Below, piece after piece: positions 7,091 to 13,323 of a stretch of DNA of 13,323 nt (the stretch's first letter is position 1; each line of letters begins with the position of its first letter). This DNA is from Kiritimatiellia bacterium. GTDB lineage: Bacteria > Verrucomicrobiota > Kiritimatiellia > RFP12 > DVOR01. The stretch lies in the NCBI GenBank assembly GCA_017548245.1, contig JAFYMU010000223.1, positions 1 to 13,323 on the forward strand, written 5' to 3'. The notes below the pieces were generated by a model. That model worked only from the letters and a program-made list of their open reading frames with translations. It was not told where the DNA came from and searched no databases. Both the position numbers and the translations under genes were made by a program.

Positions 7091-7125
7091 AAAAAAAGAT
7101 GCGTCTTCGGGCGCATCTTTTTTTG
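7091..7125. terminator. Rho-independent terminator after the NYN gene
   Basis: AAAAAAAGATGCG (7091-7103) pairs perfectly with CGCATCTTTTTTT (7112-7124) over an eight-base loop. The A-run on one side and T-run on the other could let it work in both directions. Confidence 0.92.
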
Positions 7126-7375
7126 TCTCTCGTGCTCAAAAGTGACCTCGATTTAAGGGGGTAGGGGCGCATCAAAAAGGGGCGCGAAATGACGCAGTTT
7201 ATTCGCTTCAAATCAGATTTTTATTTCTCCTCAAAAAAAATGCATTTTTTTATTGTCAAAAAGGAAAGCGTTTTTGCGTTTCATCTGCTTGTATAACCCA
7301 TTCATTTATCAATAGTTTCTGCTAAAAAAGCAAATGCGTTTCAATGAAAAAGAAGCCGTGCATTTTTTACCTCGT
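7126..7375. other. AT-rich gap with no supported gene
   Basis: I find no convincing gene here. A direct repeat GGGGCGC occurs at 7164-7170 and 7179-7185, 15 bases apart, in an otherwise AT-rich stretch with many A and T runs, which suggests curved DNA upstream of the potA promoter. A 35-codon frame (7189-7296) exists but looks random. Confidence 0.5.
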
Positions 7376-7404
7376 TTGCCTTAATGGTCATAGTGTGTTA
7401 TGAT
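7376..7404 (+). promoter_or_regulatory. Promoter of the potABCD operon
   Basis: TTGCCT (7376-7381) and TATGAT (7399-7404) are 17 bases apart, with TGT directly before the -10. Transcription would begin near 7411, giving a leader of about 70 bases. The layout closely matches the promoter of the NYN gene. Confidence 0.8.
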
Positions 7405-7411
7405 TTGCGTT

Positions 7412-7479
7412 CTTTTAGGGCGTAAAAGCGTTCGTTTTTGGATTGTTTTTTTGTTCCAAACAGGAGTGAGTTCCGAACG
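7412..7479 (+). promoter_or_regulatory. potA leader with nested inverted repeats around the ribosome site
   Basis: A small hairpin pairs CTTTTA (7412-7417) with TAAAAG (7423-7428). Next, CGTTCG (7429-7434) can pair with CGAACG (7474-7479), which ends directly before the ATG. Inside it TTTGGA (7437-7442) can pair with TCCAAA (7455-7460). The AGGAG at 7462-7466 lies within this fold, an unusually long 13 bases from the start codon. Whether these pairs form in RNA is not known. Confidence 0.35.
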
Positions 7480-8706
7480 ATGGAAATCCTACGTTTTGAG
7501 AATGTCACCAAGCGGTATGGCGACAACACCGTATTGGATAATGTTACCCTTTCGATTGGCGCGGGAGAGGTCTTCTCCCTGCTCGGCCCGAGTGGTTGTG
7601 GAAAAACAACGCTGTTGCGTATTTGTGGTGGCTTTGAAAAGCCTGACTCAGGCCGTGTCATCTTGGACGGCGTGGATATTACCGATTTGCCACCCAACCG
7701 CCGTGAAGTGCGCACCGTCTTCCAGAACTATGCACTCTTTCCTCATATGACCGTTTGGGAAAACATCGCTTTTGGCTTGAAGGCAAGCGGTGTGGATCCC
7801 ACGAAGATTGCCAAGGAAGTGCCGAAATATCTCGATTTGGTGCAGTTGGCGGGTTTTGAAAACCGCAAACCGGGTCAACTTTCCGGTGGTCAGCGTCAGC
7901 GTGTGGCTATCGCGCGTGCATTGATTAACCGTCCCAAGGTCTTGCTTTTGGACGAACCCCTTGCCGCACTCGACTTGAAACTCCGTCAGCGCATGTTGAT
8001 TGAATTGGATCGCTTGCACGATGACGTGGGTATTACCTTCCTCTTTGTGACCCATGACCAACAGGAAGCCATGAGTATCAGCGACCATATCGCCGTGCTC
8101 CGTGGTGGCCATGTCGAACAGATTGGTACGCCGCCTGAATTGTATGAAGCGCCCAAGACCAGTTTTGTGGCCGCCTTCATCGGCGATACCAACTTCTTCA
8201 CAGGTGTGGTGCGTAAGACTGAAGGCGATTACTGCGACTTGGAAATTGAAGATTTCCCGACCTTGCGTCTCTACAATGACAAGAAGGTGCACGTCGGCGG
8301 TAGCGTTCACATCAGCATCCGTCCGGAGAAGTTCATGATCTCTCACGAACGTCCCGAACAGGTGAATCCGCGTACAAACCTCTTGCAGGGCGTGGTGGAG
8401 GATGTGATTTACCTCGGTGCACACACGCGTTACTGGGTGCGCGTCAATGATTGGCGTGTCGCAGTCGTGAAGCAGCACTACGGTTATGCGCTCGATGAAC
8501 GTCGCATTACTTGGGGCGATAACGTTTGGTTGCGCTTCGAAGCGGACAACGCTTACATGTTGGATCGCTACGCCGAAGCTGACGAAAACTTGCTCTCCTT
8601 GCCTGATACTGAAGAGTCTTCCGTTGATGCCCTTGAGGCGGCTGCGTCTGAAAGTAATGCCATGCAAGAGGCAATGACTGCGCAAACCACCTCGGCGCAA
8701 CAGTAA
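7480..8706 (+). CDS. potA: Spermidine/putrescine ABC transporter ATP-binding protein
   Basis: PotA hydrolyses ATP to drive polyamine import through PotB and PotC. Motifs are intact: Walker A GPSGCGKTT (36-44), signature LSGGQ (134-138), Walker B VLLLDEP with Asp158 and Glu159, and the H-loop His192. After about residue 235 comes a TOBE-type regulatory domain containing SIRPEKFMI. The 408-residue product exceeds the E. coli length of 378 because of a final tail of some 40 residues rich in Ala, Ser, Glu and Gln with no family match that I recognise. I chose the ATG at 7480, where MEILRFENVTKRYG begins as expected; the frame runs further upstream only because it has no stop. It is the first gene of potABCD, 16 bases before potB. 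Confidence 0.95.
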   Translation: MEILRFENVTKRYGDNTVLDNVTLSIGAGEVFSLLGPSGCGKTTLLRICGGFEKPDSGRVILDGVDITDLPPNRREVRTVFQNYALFPHMTVWENIAFGLKASGVDPTKIAKEVPKYLDLVQLAGFENRKPGQLSGGQRQRVAIARALINRPKVLLLDEPLAALDLKLRQRMLIELDRLHDDVGITFLFVTHDQQEAMSISDHIAVLRGGHVEQIGTPPELYEAPKTSFVAAFIGDTNFFTGVVRKTEGDYCDLEIEDFPTLRLYNDKKVHVGGSVHISIRPEKFMISHERPEQVNPRTNLLQGVVEDVIYLGAHTRYWVRVNDWRVAVVKQHYGYALDERRITWGDNVWLRFEADNAYMLDRYAEADENLLSLPDTEESSVDALEAAASESNAMQEAMTAQTTSAQQ

Positions 8707-8722
8707 GTGAAGGTGCAGAACC

Positions 8723-9586
8723 ATGTTCTTCAAAAAAGCGTCCAACTTTTTTGTCGGCTTGCCAACCTTTGTTTGGCTGTTGCTTTTTTACGCGTTGCCC
8801 GTTTTAATCGTCTTCTTCTTGGCGTTTAAGCCCGTGGACTCCGCTGGTGGCATTGCCTCTGGCTGGACCTTGGCCACGCTCAAGGAGTTGGGGAACCCCA
8901 ATTACCCCGCGATTATTTGGCGAACCTTCTGGTTGGGCATCGTCTCTACCGTGGTGTGCATTGCCGTTGCGATCCCGATTAGTTACTACCTGTCGCGCAT
9001 GTCGTCGCAGTTGCGTAACGTCTTCTTGATGCTCATCATCGTTCCCTTCTGGACGAACTTCTTGATTCGCATCTACGCATGGCGCGTCTTTTTGCACTCC
9101 GATGGTATCTTCAAGCACCTCTTGATGTTGGTGGGATTGGCTGACGAATCGACCGTGTTGCTCTACAACCAGTGGGCCGTCTTGACGGTGATGATTTACA
9201 CCTACATTCCCTTTGCCGTGTTACCGATCTATGCCGTGGCTGAAAAGTTCGACTTCTCGCTCTTGGATGCCGCAAAGGACTTGGGCGCGGGTTCCTTCCA
9301 CGCCTTCCGTCGCGTCTTCTTGCCCGGTATTTCCAAGGGTGTGTGGACGGCCGTGATGGTGGTCTTGATTCCCGCCTTCGGTGCTTACTTGATCCCTGAC
9401 TTGGTGGGTGGTCCGACGAGTGAATTGGTGGGTGACAAGATTGCCCAACGTGTCTTCGTAGACCGTAATTTGCCGCACGCGAGTGCTCTTTCGGCACTCT
9501 TGATGTTGGCGGTCTTCTTGCCGCTCGTGGGCACTGTTTGGATTCGCAAGTTGAAAAGCCGTAAGGCAGAATTGGAGAACGCCTAA
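8723..9586 (+). CDS. potB: Spermidine/putrescine ABC transporter permease PotB
   Basis: PotB is one of two membrane subunits of the polyamine importer. The 287-residue product has the usual six hydrophobic segments and the EAA loop (LLDAAKDLGAGSFHAFRRVFLP, Asp182 onwards) that contacts PotA. Typical PotB features include FWTNFLIRIYAW in the central region and GAYLIPDLVGG near the C-terminal half. The ATG at 8723 has AGGTG seven bases upstream. Its TAA shares one base with the potC ATG (TAATG), so the two permeases are probably translated together. Length matches E. coli PotB (about 275-285). Confidence 0.95.
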   Translation: MFFKKASNFFVGLPTFVWLLLFYALPVLIVFFLAFKPVDSAGGIASGWTLATLKELGNPNYPAIIWRTFWLGIVSTVVCIAVAIPISYYLSRMSSQLRNVFLMLIIVPFWTNFLIRIYAWRVFLHSDGIFKHLLMLVGLADESTVLLYNQWAVLTVMIYTYIPFAVLPIYAVAEKFDFSLLDAAKDLGAGSFHAFRRVFLPGISKGVWTAVMVVLIPAFGAYLIPDLVGGPTSELVGDKIAQRVFVDRNLPHASALSALLMLAVFLPLVGTVWIRKLKSRKAELENA

Positions 9587-10422
9587 TGCGCGGATGTAAT
9601 CGCCGGAGCCGCTTTCCTTTTTGCATCACGCTCCTCACCCTGATTTTCCTCTACACACCGTTGATTTTGGTCGCTGTTGCCTCCTTTAATGCGAGTAAGT
9701 ACGGCGGCGCGTGGACGGGTTTCTCCCTCAAGTGGTACGAACGCTTGTTTCAAGATCGCGCCATTTGGGAAGCCTTGGTTAATACCCTGATTATTGCCTT
9801 GATTGCTACCGTGTGTGCCACGATTCTGGGCACCTTGGCAGCCTTGGCCTTGCATCGTAGCAAGAGCCGTTTCAAAGGCATCTACTCGGCCTTGGTGCAC
9901 ACACCGCTCGTGGTGCCAGATATCTTGCAGGGTATTGGCTTACTCTTGCTCTTCGTCACCGTGCTCTCGACCTTTGGCGAATGGATTAAGCGCCATTTTG
10001 GCATTGAATGCGGTCTGGGCATGACCACAATCGTGATTGCGCACATCACCTTCTGCTTGAGTTACGTGACCATGGTGGTCTTGGGACGCTTGCAGGAGTT
10101 TGACCGTTCGATGATTGAAGCGGCGCAAGACCTTGGAGCAGGGGGCCTTTACACCTTCTTCCGTGTGACCTTGCCGATTATTTCGCCGGGTATCATCGCT
10201 GGTGCCCTCTTTGCCTTTACACTTTCCATTGACGATTTTGTGATTACCTTTTTCGTCAAGGGTGCGGGTGATACGACCTTGCCGATCTACATTCAGAGCG
10301 CCATGCGTCGCGGCACCCCTGCTGTCATCAATGCGTTGTCGGTAATCTTCCTTGTCATGACCTTTATCTTGGTCTTTATTACCCAACGCCTTCTCACAGA
10401 TAAAAAGGATACGAAAAAATGA
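9586..10422 (+). CDS. potC: Spermidine/putrescine ABC transporter permease PotC
   Basis: PotC is the second permease of the importer. It has 278 residues, six hydrophobic segments, the SFNASKYGGAWTGFSLKWY motif typical of PotC-type subunits just after the first helix, and an EAA loop (MIEAAQDLGAGGLYTFFRVTLP, from Met176). SIDDFVITFFV near residue 215 is also characteristic. The ATG overlaps the potB stop by one base, with GGAG eight bases before it. The last four bases (ATGA) overlap the start of potD. No residue change stands out. Confidence 0.95.
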   Translation: MRGCNRRSRFPFCITLLTLIFLYTPLILVAVASFNASKYGGAWTGFSLKWYERLFQDRAIWEALVNTLIIALIATVCATILGTLAALALHRSKSRFKGIYSALVHTPLVVPDILQGIGLLLLFVTVLSTFGEWIKRHFGIECGLGMTTIVIAHITFCLSYVTMVVLGRLQEFDRSMIEAAQDLGAGGLYTFFRVTLPIISPGIIAGALFAFTLSIDDFVITFFVKGAGDTTLPIYIQSAMRRGTPAVINALSVIFLVMTFILVFITQRLLTDKKDTKK

Positions 10423-11468
10423 AGAAACATTCGTTCTTGAGTCGCCTGGTCTTCGCATTGCCCGTCTTGTCCCTCTTGGGCTTGACCGCTTGTGGCGAAC
10501 CCAAGGAAACCTTGCGCATCTACAACTGGGGTGACTACATCTCCGAAGAGGTCTTGCGCCAGTTCGAGAAAGAGTTCAACTGCAATGTCCAGATTGACGT
10601 CTTTGACTCCAACGAAGCGATGTACGCCAAGTTGAAGGCTGGCGCCAGCGGTTACGACATCTTGGTGCCCTCGTCCTACATGGCCAAGTTGATGCAGTCT
10701 CAGGATATGCTCTCGCCGATCGATTTGGAACAGTTGCCCAACGTGAAGACGTACTTTGACCGTTCCTACGCGACGCTCTCCTTGGACCCCGAGTTGGCCT
10801 ATTCGGTGCCGTACTTCGTGAGTTTCACTGGTATTGGTTACGAAACCACCCGCATCACCGACTTTAAGCCGACCTGGCACATGTTCGAACGTGAAGACAT
10901 TCATCGCCGTTGCTCGCTCTTGAACGACCAGCGCGAAGTGATGGGTTGCGCCTTGCGTACCCTCGGTCACGATGTGAACTCCACCAATCCTGACCACATT
11001 GAAGCCGCCGTTGCCTTGGTGAAGAACTGGAAGCAGAACATCGCGAAGTTCGAAGTGGATGATGCGAAGCGTGCATTGGCTTCGGGCGAATTCTTCTTGA
11101 TTCAGACCTACAACGGCGACATGCTTCAGGTCTCGATGGAAAAGCCCACCGTGGCCTTCGTGATTCCGGAAGAGGGTTCGACCGTGACCTTCGATAACTT
11201 CGTGATTCACAAAAATAGCGCGAACCCCACCTTGGCCCACGCCTTCATCAACTTCATGTATCGCCCCGAAGTCTCTGCGGCAAACATGGATGAGATTATG
11301 TACGTGGCTCCCCACACGGAAGCTGTGAACTTGGTGGATGAAAAGTTGCGCACCAATCCCGCCTTCAACATCCCCGAGGCCGAACGTGCTCGTTGCTCGC
11401 CCTTGCGTGACTTGGGTGAAGAAAACATCCGTTACATCAAGGCTTGGGACCGCATCCGCGCAGAATAA
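10419..11468 (+). CDS. potD: Polyamine-binding lipoprotein PotD
   Basis: PotD binds polyamine outside the inner membrane and delivers it to PotBC. The N-terminus is a lipoprotein signal: KK, a hydrophobic stretch, then LTAC with Cys25 for lipid attachment. The binding-site start YNWGDYI (Trp37, Tyr40) and the acidic pair in LLNDQREV (Asp170, Glu173) match E. coli W34, Y37, D168 and E171; Asp259 matches D257. By my alignment from memory three other ligand positions differ: E. coli W229 is Tyr231, W255 is Thr257 and Q327 is Leu. The 349-residue length equals E. coli PotD (348). The ATG overlaps the potC stop by four bases, with AAGG ten bases upstream. The altered pocket could mean a different polyamine or related cation. 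Confidence 0.92.
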   Translation: MKKHSFLSRLVFALPVLSLLGLTACGEPKETLRIYNWGDYISEEVLRQFEKEFNCNVQIDVFDSNEAMYAKLKAGASGYDILVPSSYMAKLMQSQDMLSPIDLEQLPNVKTYFDRSYATLSLDPELAYSVPYFVSFTGIGYETTRITDFKPTWHMFEREDIHRRCSLLNDQREVMGCALRTLGHDVNSTNPDHIEAAVALVKNWKQNIAKFEVDDAKRALASGEFFLIQTYNGDMLQVSMEKPTVAFVIPEEGSTVTFDNFVIHKNSANPTLAHAFINFMYRPEVSAANMDEIMYVAPHTEAVNLVDEKLRTNPAFNIPEAERARCSPLRDLGEENIRYIKAWDRIRAE

Positions 11469-11486
11469 GCGCCCAACCCCTAAAAG

Positions 11487-11521
11487 AAAAAGCGCCTTGC
11501 CAATCGGCAGGGCGCTTTTTT
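11487..11521. terminator. Bidirectional terminator between potD and rubredoxin
   Basis: A 15-base stem (11487-11501 with 11506-11520, one G-T pair) closes over AATC. It has a T-run on the plus strand and TTTTTCTTTT on the minus strand, so it can end both the pot operon and the convergent rubredoxin transcript. Confidence 0.94.
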
Positions 11522-11539
11522 ATTGTTTTGGGCTAATGA

Positions 11540-11674
11540 TTAGGCCTCAGCGAAATCACCCTTGCCAACACCGCAGGTCGGGCAAACCCAATCTTCGGGC
11601 AGTTGTTCGAACGGGATACCGTCGTTTTCTTCAGGGTCATAAACATAGCCGCAAACTTGGCAAACGTAGGTCAT
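11540..11674 (-). CDS. Rubredoxin, short-loop type (44 residues)
   Basis: Rubredoxin is a small cytoplasmic electron carrier with one iron bound by four cysteines. Reading the minus strand from the ATG at 11674-11672 gives 44 residues with [12 protein letters not shown] (Cys5, Cys8) and [17 protein letters not shown] (Cys31, Cys34), the two CX2C-G knuckles plus the conserved Tyr, Trp and Phe core. Usual rubredoxins have about 52 residues; the loss is in the loop between the knuckles, as in the 45-residue rubredoxin of Desulfovibrio desulfuricans. AAGGAG (11682-11687) precedes the start by seven bases. Its own promoter is at 11709-11737. It lies downstream of the nucleoside phosphorylase gene in the same direction, so read-through is possible. 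Likely partners (rubrerythrin, oxidoreductases) are not in the window. Confidence 0.96.
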   Translation of the reverse strand: MTYVCQVCGYVYDPEENDGIPFEQLPEDWVCPTCGVGKGDFAEA

Positions 11675-11708
11675 GGTCTCACTCCTTTTGGGTTGTTTGA
11701 ATACTGTA

Positions 11709-11737
11709 ATAATATCAAATCATCTTTTTTGTGTCTA
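11709..11737 (-). promoter_or_regulatory. Promoter of the rubredoxin gene
   Basis: On the minus strand TAGACA (11737-11732) and TATTAT (11714-11709) are 17 bases apart, with TGA just before the -10. Each hexamer differs from consensus at one base. It lies between the phosphorylase stop and the rubredoxin ribosome site. Confidence 0.82.
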
Positions 11738-11764
11738 GAGAAAATCGTATTTTGTTAAAAATAA

Positions 11765-13054
11765 TTACGCCGACAAAACGTCATAGATGAGGTGACGCGG
11801 CGCGCACGCCTCGGTACTGAGGGTAATTGCCTCCTTGACCAACGCGGTTGCCGCCGTCAAACGATCTGCATCATTGGCGTGTAAGACGCAGAGCGGTTGG
11901 CCCTTCGTGACCGTTTCGCCCTGCTGGAGGAGTTCGTCAATGCCTGCCGCCAAGTCCGGCGTTTCCGTTACCGCCACGCGACCTGCGCCGAGGGTGAGCG
12001 CGGCCTTGCCAATGCGTTCGGCATCCACCGACTGAATGACGCCATCGCTTTCGGCCAAGATCGGCACTTGGAGTTCGGCGGTGGGCAACGGTTTTGTGAG
12101 GTCGCCACCCTGTGCTTGGCACATCGCTAAGAAGGTCTCCATCGCCTTGCCCGAGTCCAATGTCTCTTGCGCCAAGGCTTCTGCCGCTTCAAGGGTTTCG
12201 CAAAGCCCCGAGAGATGCGCCATGTGTGCCGCTTCGGCGAGGGTGAGGTGGCGAACGTCTGCAGGGCCTTCACCCGAGAGGATGGCCATCGATTCGCGAA
12301 TCTCTAAGGCATTGCCAATGGCGCGCCCGAGGGGTTGGTTCATGTCGGTGATTAGTGCGCGACACTTGCGGCCCAACCGTAGACCTGTTTGAATGAGGTG
12401 ATGCGCCAAATCGCAAGCCTGCGCTTGCGTCTTCATAAAGGCACCACTGCCGAATTTAACGTCAAACAAGAGCGCGTCCGCCCCCTCGGCCAACTTTTTA
12501 CTCATAATGGAAGCTGTAATCAAGGGGATGCTCGGCACCGTGCCCGTCACATCACGCAAGGCGTAGAGACGACGATCGGCAGGCGCAAGCGTGTTCGTCT
12601 GGCCAATCATGCAGCAGCCCAAGCGTTCGGTCAGCGCCTTAAACGTGTCGATGGAGAGGCGAACGTTAAAGCCGGGGATACTCTCCAGTTTATCCAACGT
12701 GCCGCCCGTGATTCCGAGCCCGCGCCCCGAAATCATCGGCACCGCCATTCCCATCGCGGCACACAACGGGGCGAGGGGAATGGAAATCTTGTCGCCAATC
12801 CCGCCCGTGGAATGCTTGTCCACGGTTGGGCGATCAAGATTAAAGTGGATCGTCTCACCCGAATGCAACATTGCATCGGTCAAAATGGCAATCTCCTCAT
12901 CCGTCATCCCGTTGAGATAAACCGCCATCAACCAAGCCGAAATCTGATAATCCGGAAGCGAACCCGAGGTAATCCCGCGAACCCAATCCTCGAGATCCGC
13001 CCGCTGATGCACCTTTCCATCCCGCTTCTCTTCAATAAACCACTGTGGAATCAT
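11765..13054 (-). CDS. deoA: Thymidine / pyrimidine-nucleoside phosphorylase
   Basis: The enzyme splits thymidine, deoxyuridine or (if PyNP-type) uridine with phosphate into base and sugar 1-phosphate, for pyrimidine salvage. The 429-residue length fits the family (433-440). KHSTGG (80-85) carries His81, and SGRGLGITGGTLDKLE (109-124) is the family signature, with Ile where GLGHTGG is common. Arg167, Ser182 and Lys186 match E. coli DeoA R171, S186 and K190, so the active site is complete. I chose the ATG at 13054 because the homologous region begins there and AGGAG (13067-13063) lies eight bases upstream; the frame stays open to 13234, but that part crosses the promoter. I cannot separate deoA from pdp by eye. 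The neighbours hold no other deo gene. Confidence 0.93.
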   Translation of the reverse strand: MIPQWFIEEKRDGKVHQRADLEDWVRGITSGSLPDYQISAWLMAVYLNGMTDEEIAILTDAMLHSGETIHFNLDRPTVDKHSTGGIGDKISIPLAPLCAAMGMAVPMISGRGLGITGGTLDKLESIPGFNVRLSIDTFKALTERLGCCMIGQTNTLAPADRRLYALRDVTGTVPSIPLITASIMSKKLAEGADALLFDVKFGSGAFMKTQAQACDLAHHLIQTGLRLGRKCRALITDMNQPLGRAIGNALEIRESMAILSGEGPADVRHLTLAEAAHMAHLSGLCETLEAAEALAQETLDSGKAMETFLAMCQAQGGDLTKPLPTAELQVPILAESDGVIQSVDAERIGKAALTLGAGRVAVTETPDLAAGIDELLQQGETVTKGQPLCVLHANDADRLTAATALVKEAITLSTEACAPRHLIYDVLSA

Positions 13055-13084
13055 ACCAACCACTCCTCTCACGTTGCTACACTG

Positions 13085-13093
13085 AGTATACCA
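13085..13093 (-). promoter_or_regulatory. Extended -10 promoter of the phosphorylase gene
   Basis: On the minus strand TGGTATACT forms an extended -10 (hexamer 13090-13085). No good -35 is seen at 16-18 bases. The start of transcription would be near 13079, about 25 bases before the ATG. Confidence 0.6.
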
Positions 13094-13175
13094 AAAAATA
13101 GTAGACAACATGATTAAAACCACGGAAAATGCGGAAAAGAGCTTCGCAGGACTGCCAGAATGGGAAAACACTACA

Positions 13176-13318
13176 AACACTAGGCGATGCATTGCGCTTT
13201 TCGTAACACTAGGGCTTCGCCCACGAAAAGCCAATGCATCGTGCTAAGCACGTGGGGACACGCGCTTCCGTGGGTACAAATTCACGGAAGTAGTATAAGC
13301 GTTTTGCTATTAAGCGTT
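13176..13318. repeat. Cluster of strong inverted repeats, non-coding, continuing to the window edge
   Basis: The main hairpin pairs 13185-13204 with 13223-13241 (19 base pairs, one bulged C at 13195); within its loop GGGC (13212-13215) pairs with GCCC (13219-13222). Next, CGTGC (13240-13244) pairs with GCACG (13248-13252), sharing two bases with the first stem. Then CTTCCGTG (13265-13272) pairs with CACGGAAG (13283-13290). AACACTAGG is repeated at 13176-13184 and 13205-13213, and TAAGCGTT at 13296-13303 and 13311-13318. A minus-strand TATACT (13297-13292) could be a -10. No T-run follows any stem, so these are not terminators. It may be a dispersed repeat, a structured RNA, or the end of a mobile element; I cannot decide. 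Confidence 0.6.
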
Positions 13319-13323
13319 CGTTA

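Noticed and set aside
7164..7185. Direct repeat GGGGCGC as a regulator binding site
   Set aside because: Only two seven-base copies, about 200 bases upstream of the potA -35; too little to claim an operator.
7189..7296. A 35-codon plus-strand frame (starts MTQFIRF) in the gap before potA, with GGGG six bases upstream
   Set aside because: The stretch is AT-rich and the product is a Phe/Lys-rich string expected by chance; no promoter or conservation evidence.
7648..8745. A 365-codon minus-strand frame opposite potA
   Set aside because: Antisense to intact ABC ATPase motifs; composition typical of a shadow frame.
13055..13234. A 60-codon N-terminal extension of the nucleoside phosphorylase
   Set aside because: Family similarity and the ribosome site both begin at 13054, and the extension crosses the extended -10 and part of a strong hairpin.
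13176..13318. An integron attC site or IS200/IS605 end
   Set aside because: The hairpins are suggestive, but I could not find the paired RYYYAAC and GTTRRRY core boxes, nor any integrase or transposase gene in the window.

Overview
The window looks like ordinary chromosome of a Gram-negative (lipid A-making), probably anaerobic bacterium. LpxK shows an outer membrane with lipid A, MurJ shows peptidoglycan, and rubredoxin plus a possible Fe-S PurF-like protein fit an anaerobic or microaerophilic life. The LpxK has a long N-terminal extension ahead of its P-loop, which I associate with the Verrucomicrobiota/Lentisphaerota/Kiritimatiellota (PVC) lineage. That placement is inference from memory. 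Leucine is encoded mostly by TTG, genes are moderately GC-rich, and intergenic gaps are AT-rich. I see no transposase, phage gene, CRISPR array, tRNA or rRNA.

Layout. 1-1084 (+): the 3' part of a yggT-like membrane protein gene overlapping yggU (DUF167). 1097-1660 (+): a small single-gene unit (extended -10 promoter, 155-residue protein of unknown function, strong terminator). 1742-6030 (+): a probable operon of a PurF-like phosphoribosyltransferase, lpxK and murJ. 6093-7125 (+): a NYN-domain protein with two tandem zinc ribbons, its own promoter, a structured leader with a six-codon ORF, and a terminator. 7125-7479: AT-rich gap ending in the promoter and leader of the polyamine operon. 7480-11468 (+): potA-potB-potC-potD, tightly packed, ending in a bidirectional terminator. 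11540-13054 (-): a 44-residue rubredoxin and a thymidine/pyrimidine-nucleoside phosphorylase, convergent with pot. 13176-13318: an inverted-repeat-rich non-coding stretch running towards the window edge.

How the genes work together. LpxK and MurJ are both cell-envelope enzymes: one phosphorylates the lipid A precursor, the other flips lipid II. The PurF-like protein heads their operon for reasons the sequence does not explain. PotABCD form a complete ABC importer for polyamines. The phosphorylase salvages pyrimidine nucleosides, and rubredoxin is a small electron carrier.

The most unusual items are the PurF homologue that has lost its glutaminase active site but keeps the PRPP loop and the four probable Fe-S cysteines and gains a cysteine-rich tail; the NYN protein with recently duplicated zinc ribbons and a structured leader; and the hairpin cluster at the right edge. 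No clearly new multi-gene system (defence, mobile or biosynthetic) is visible.
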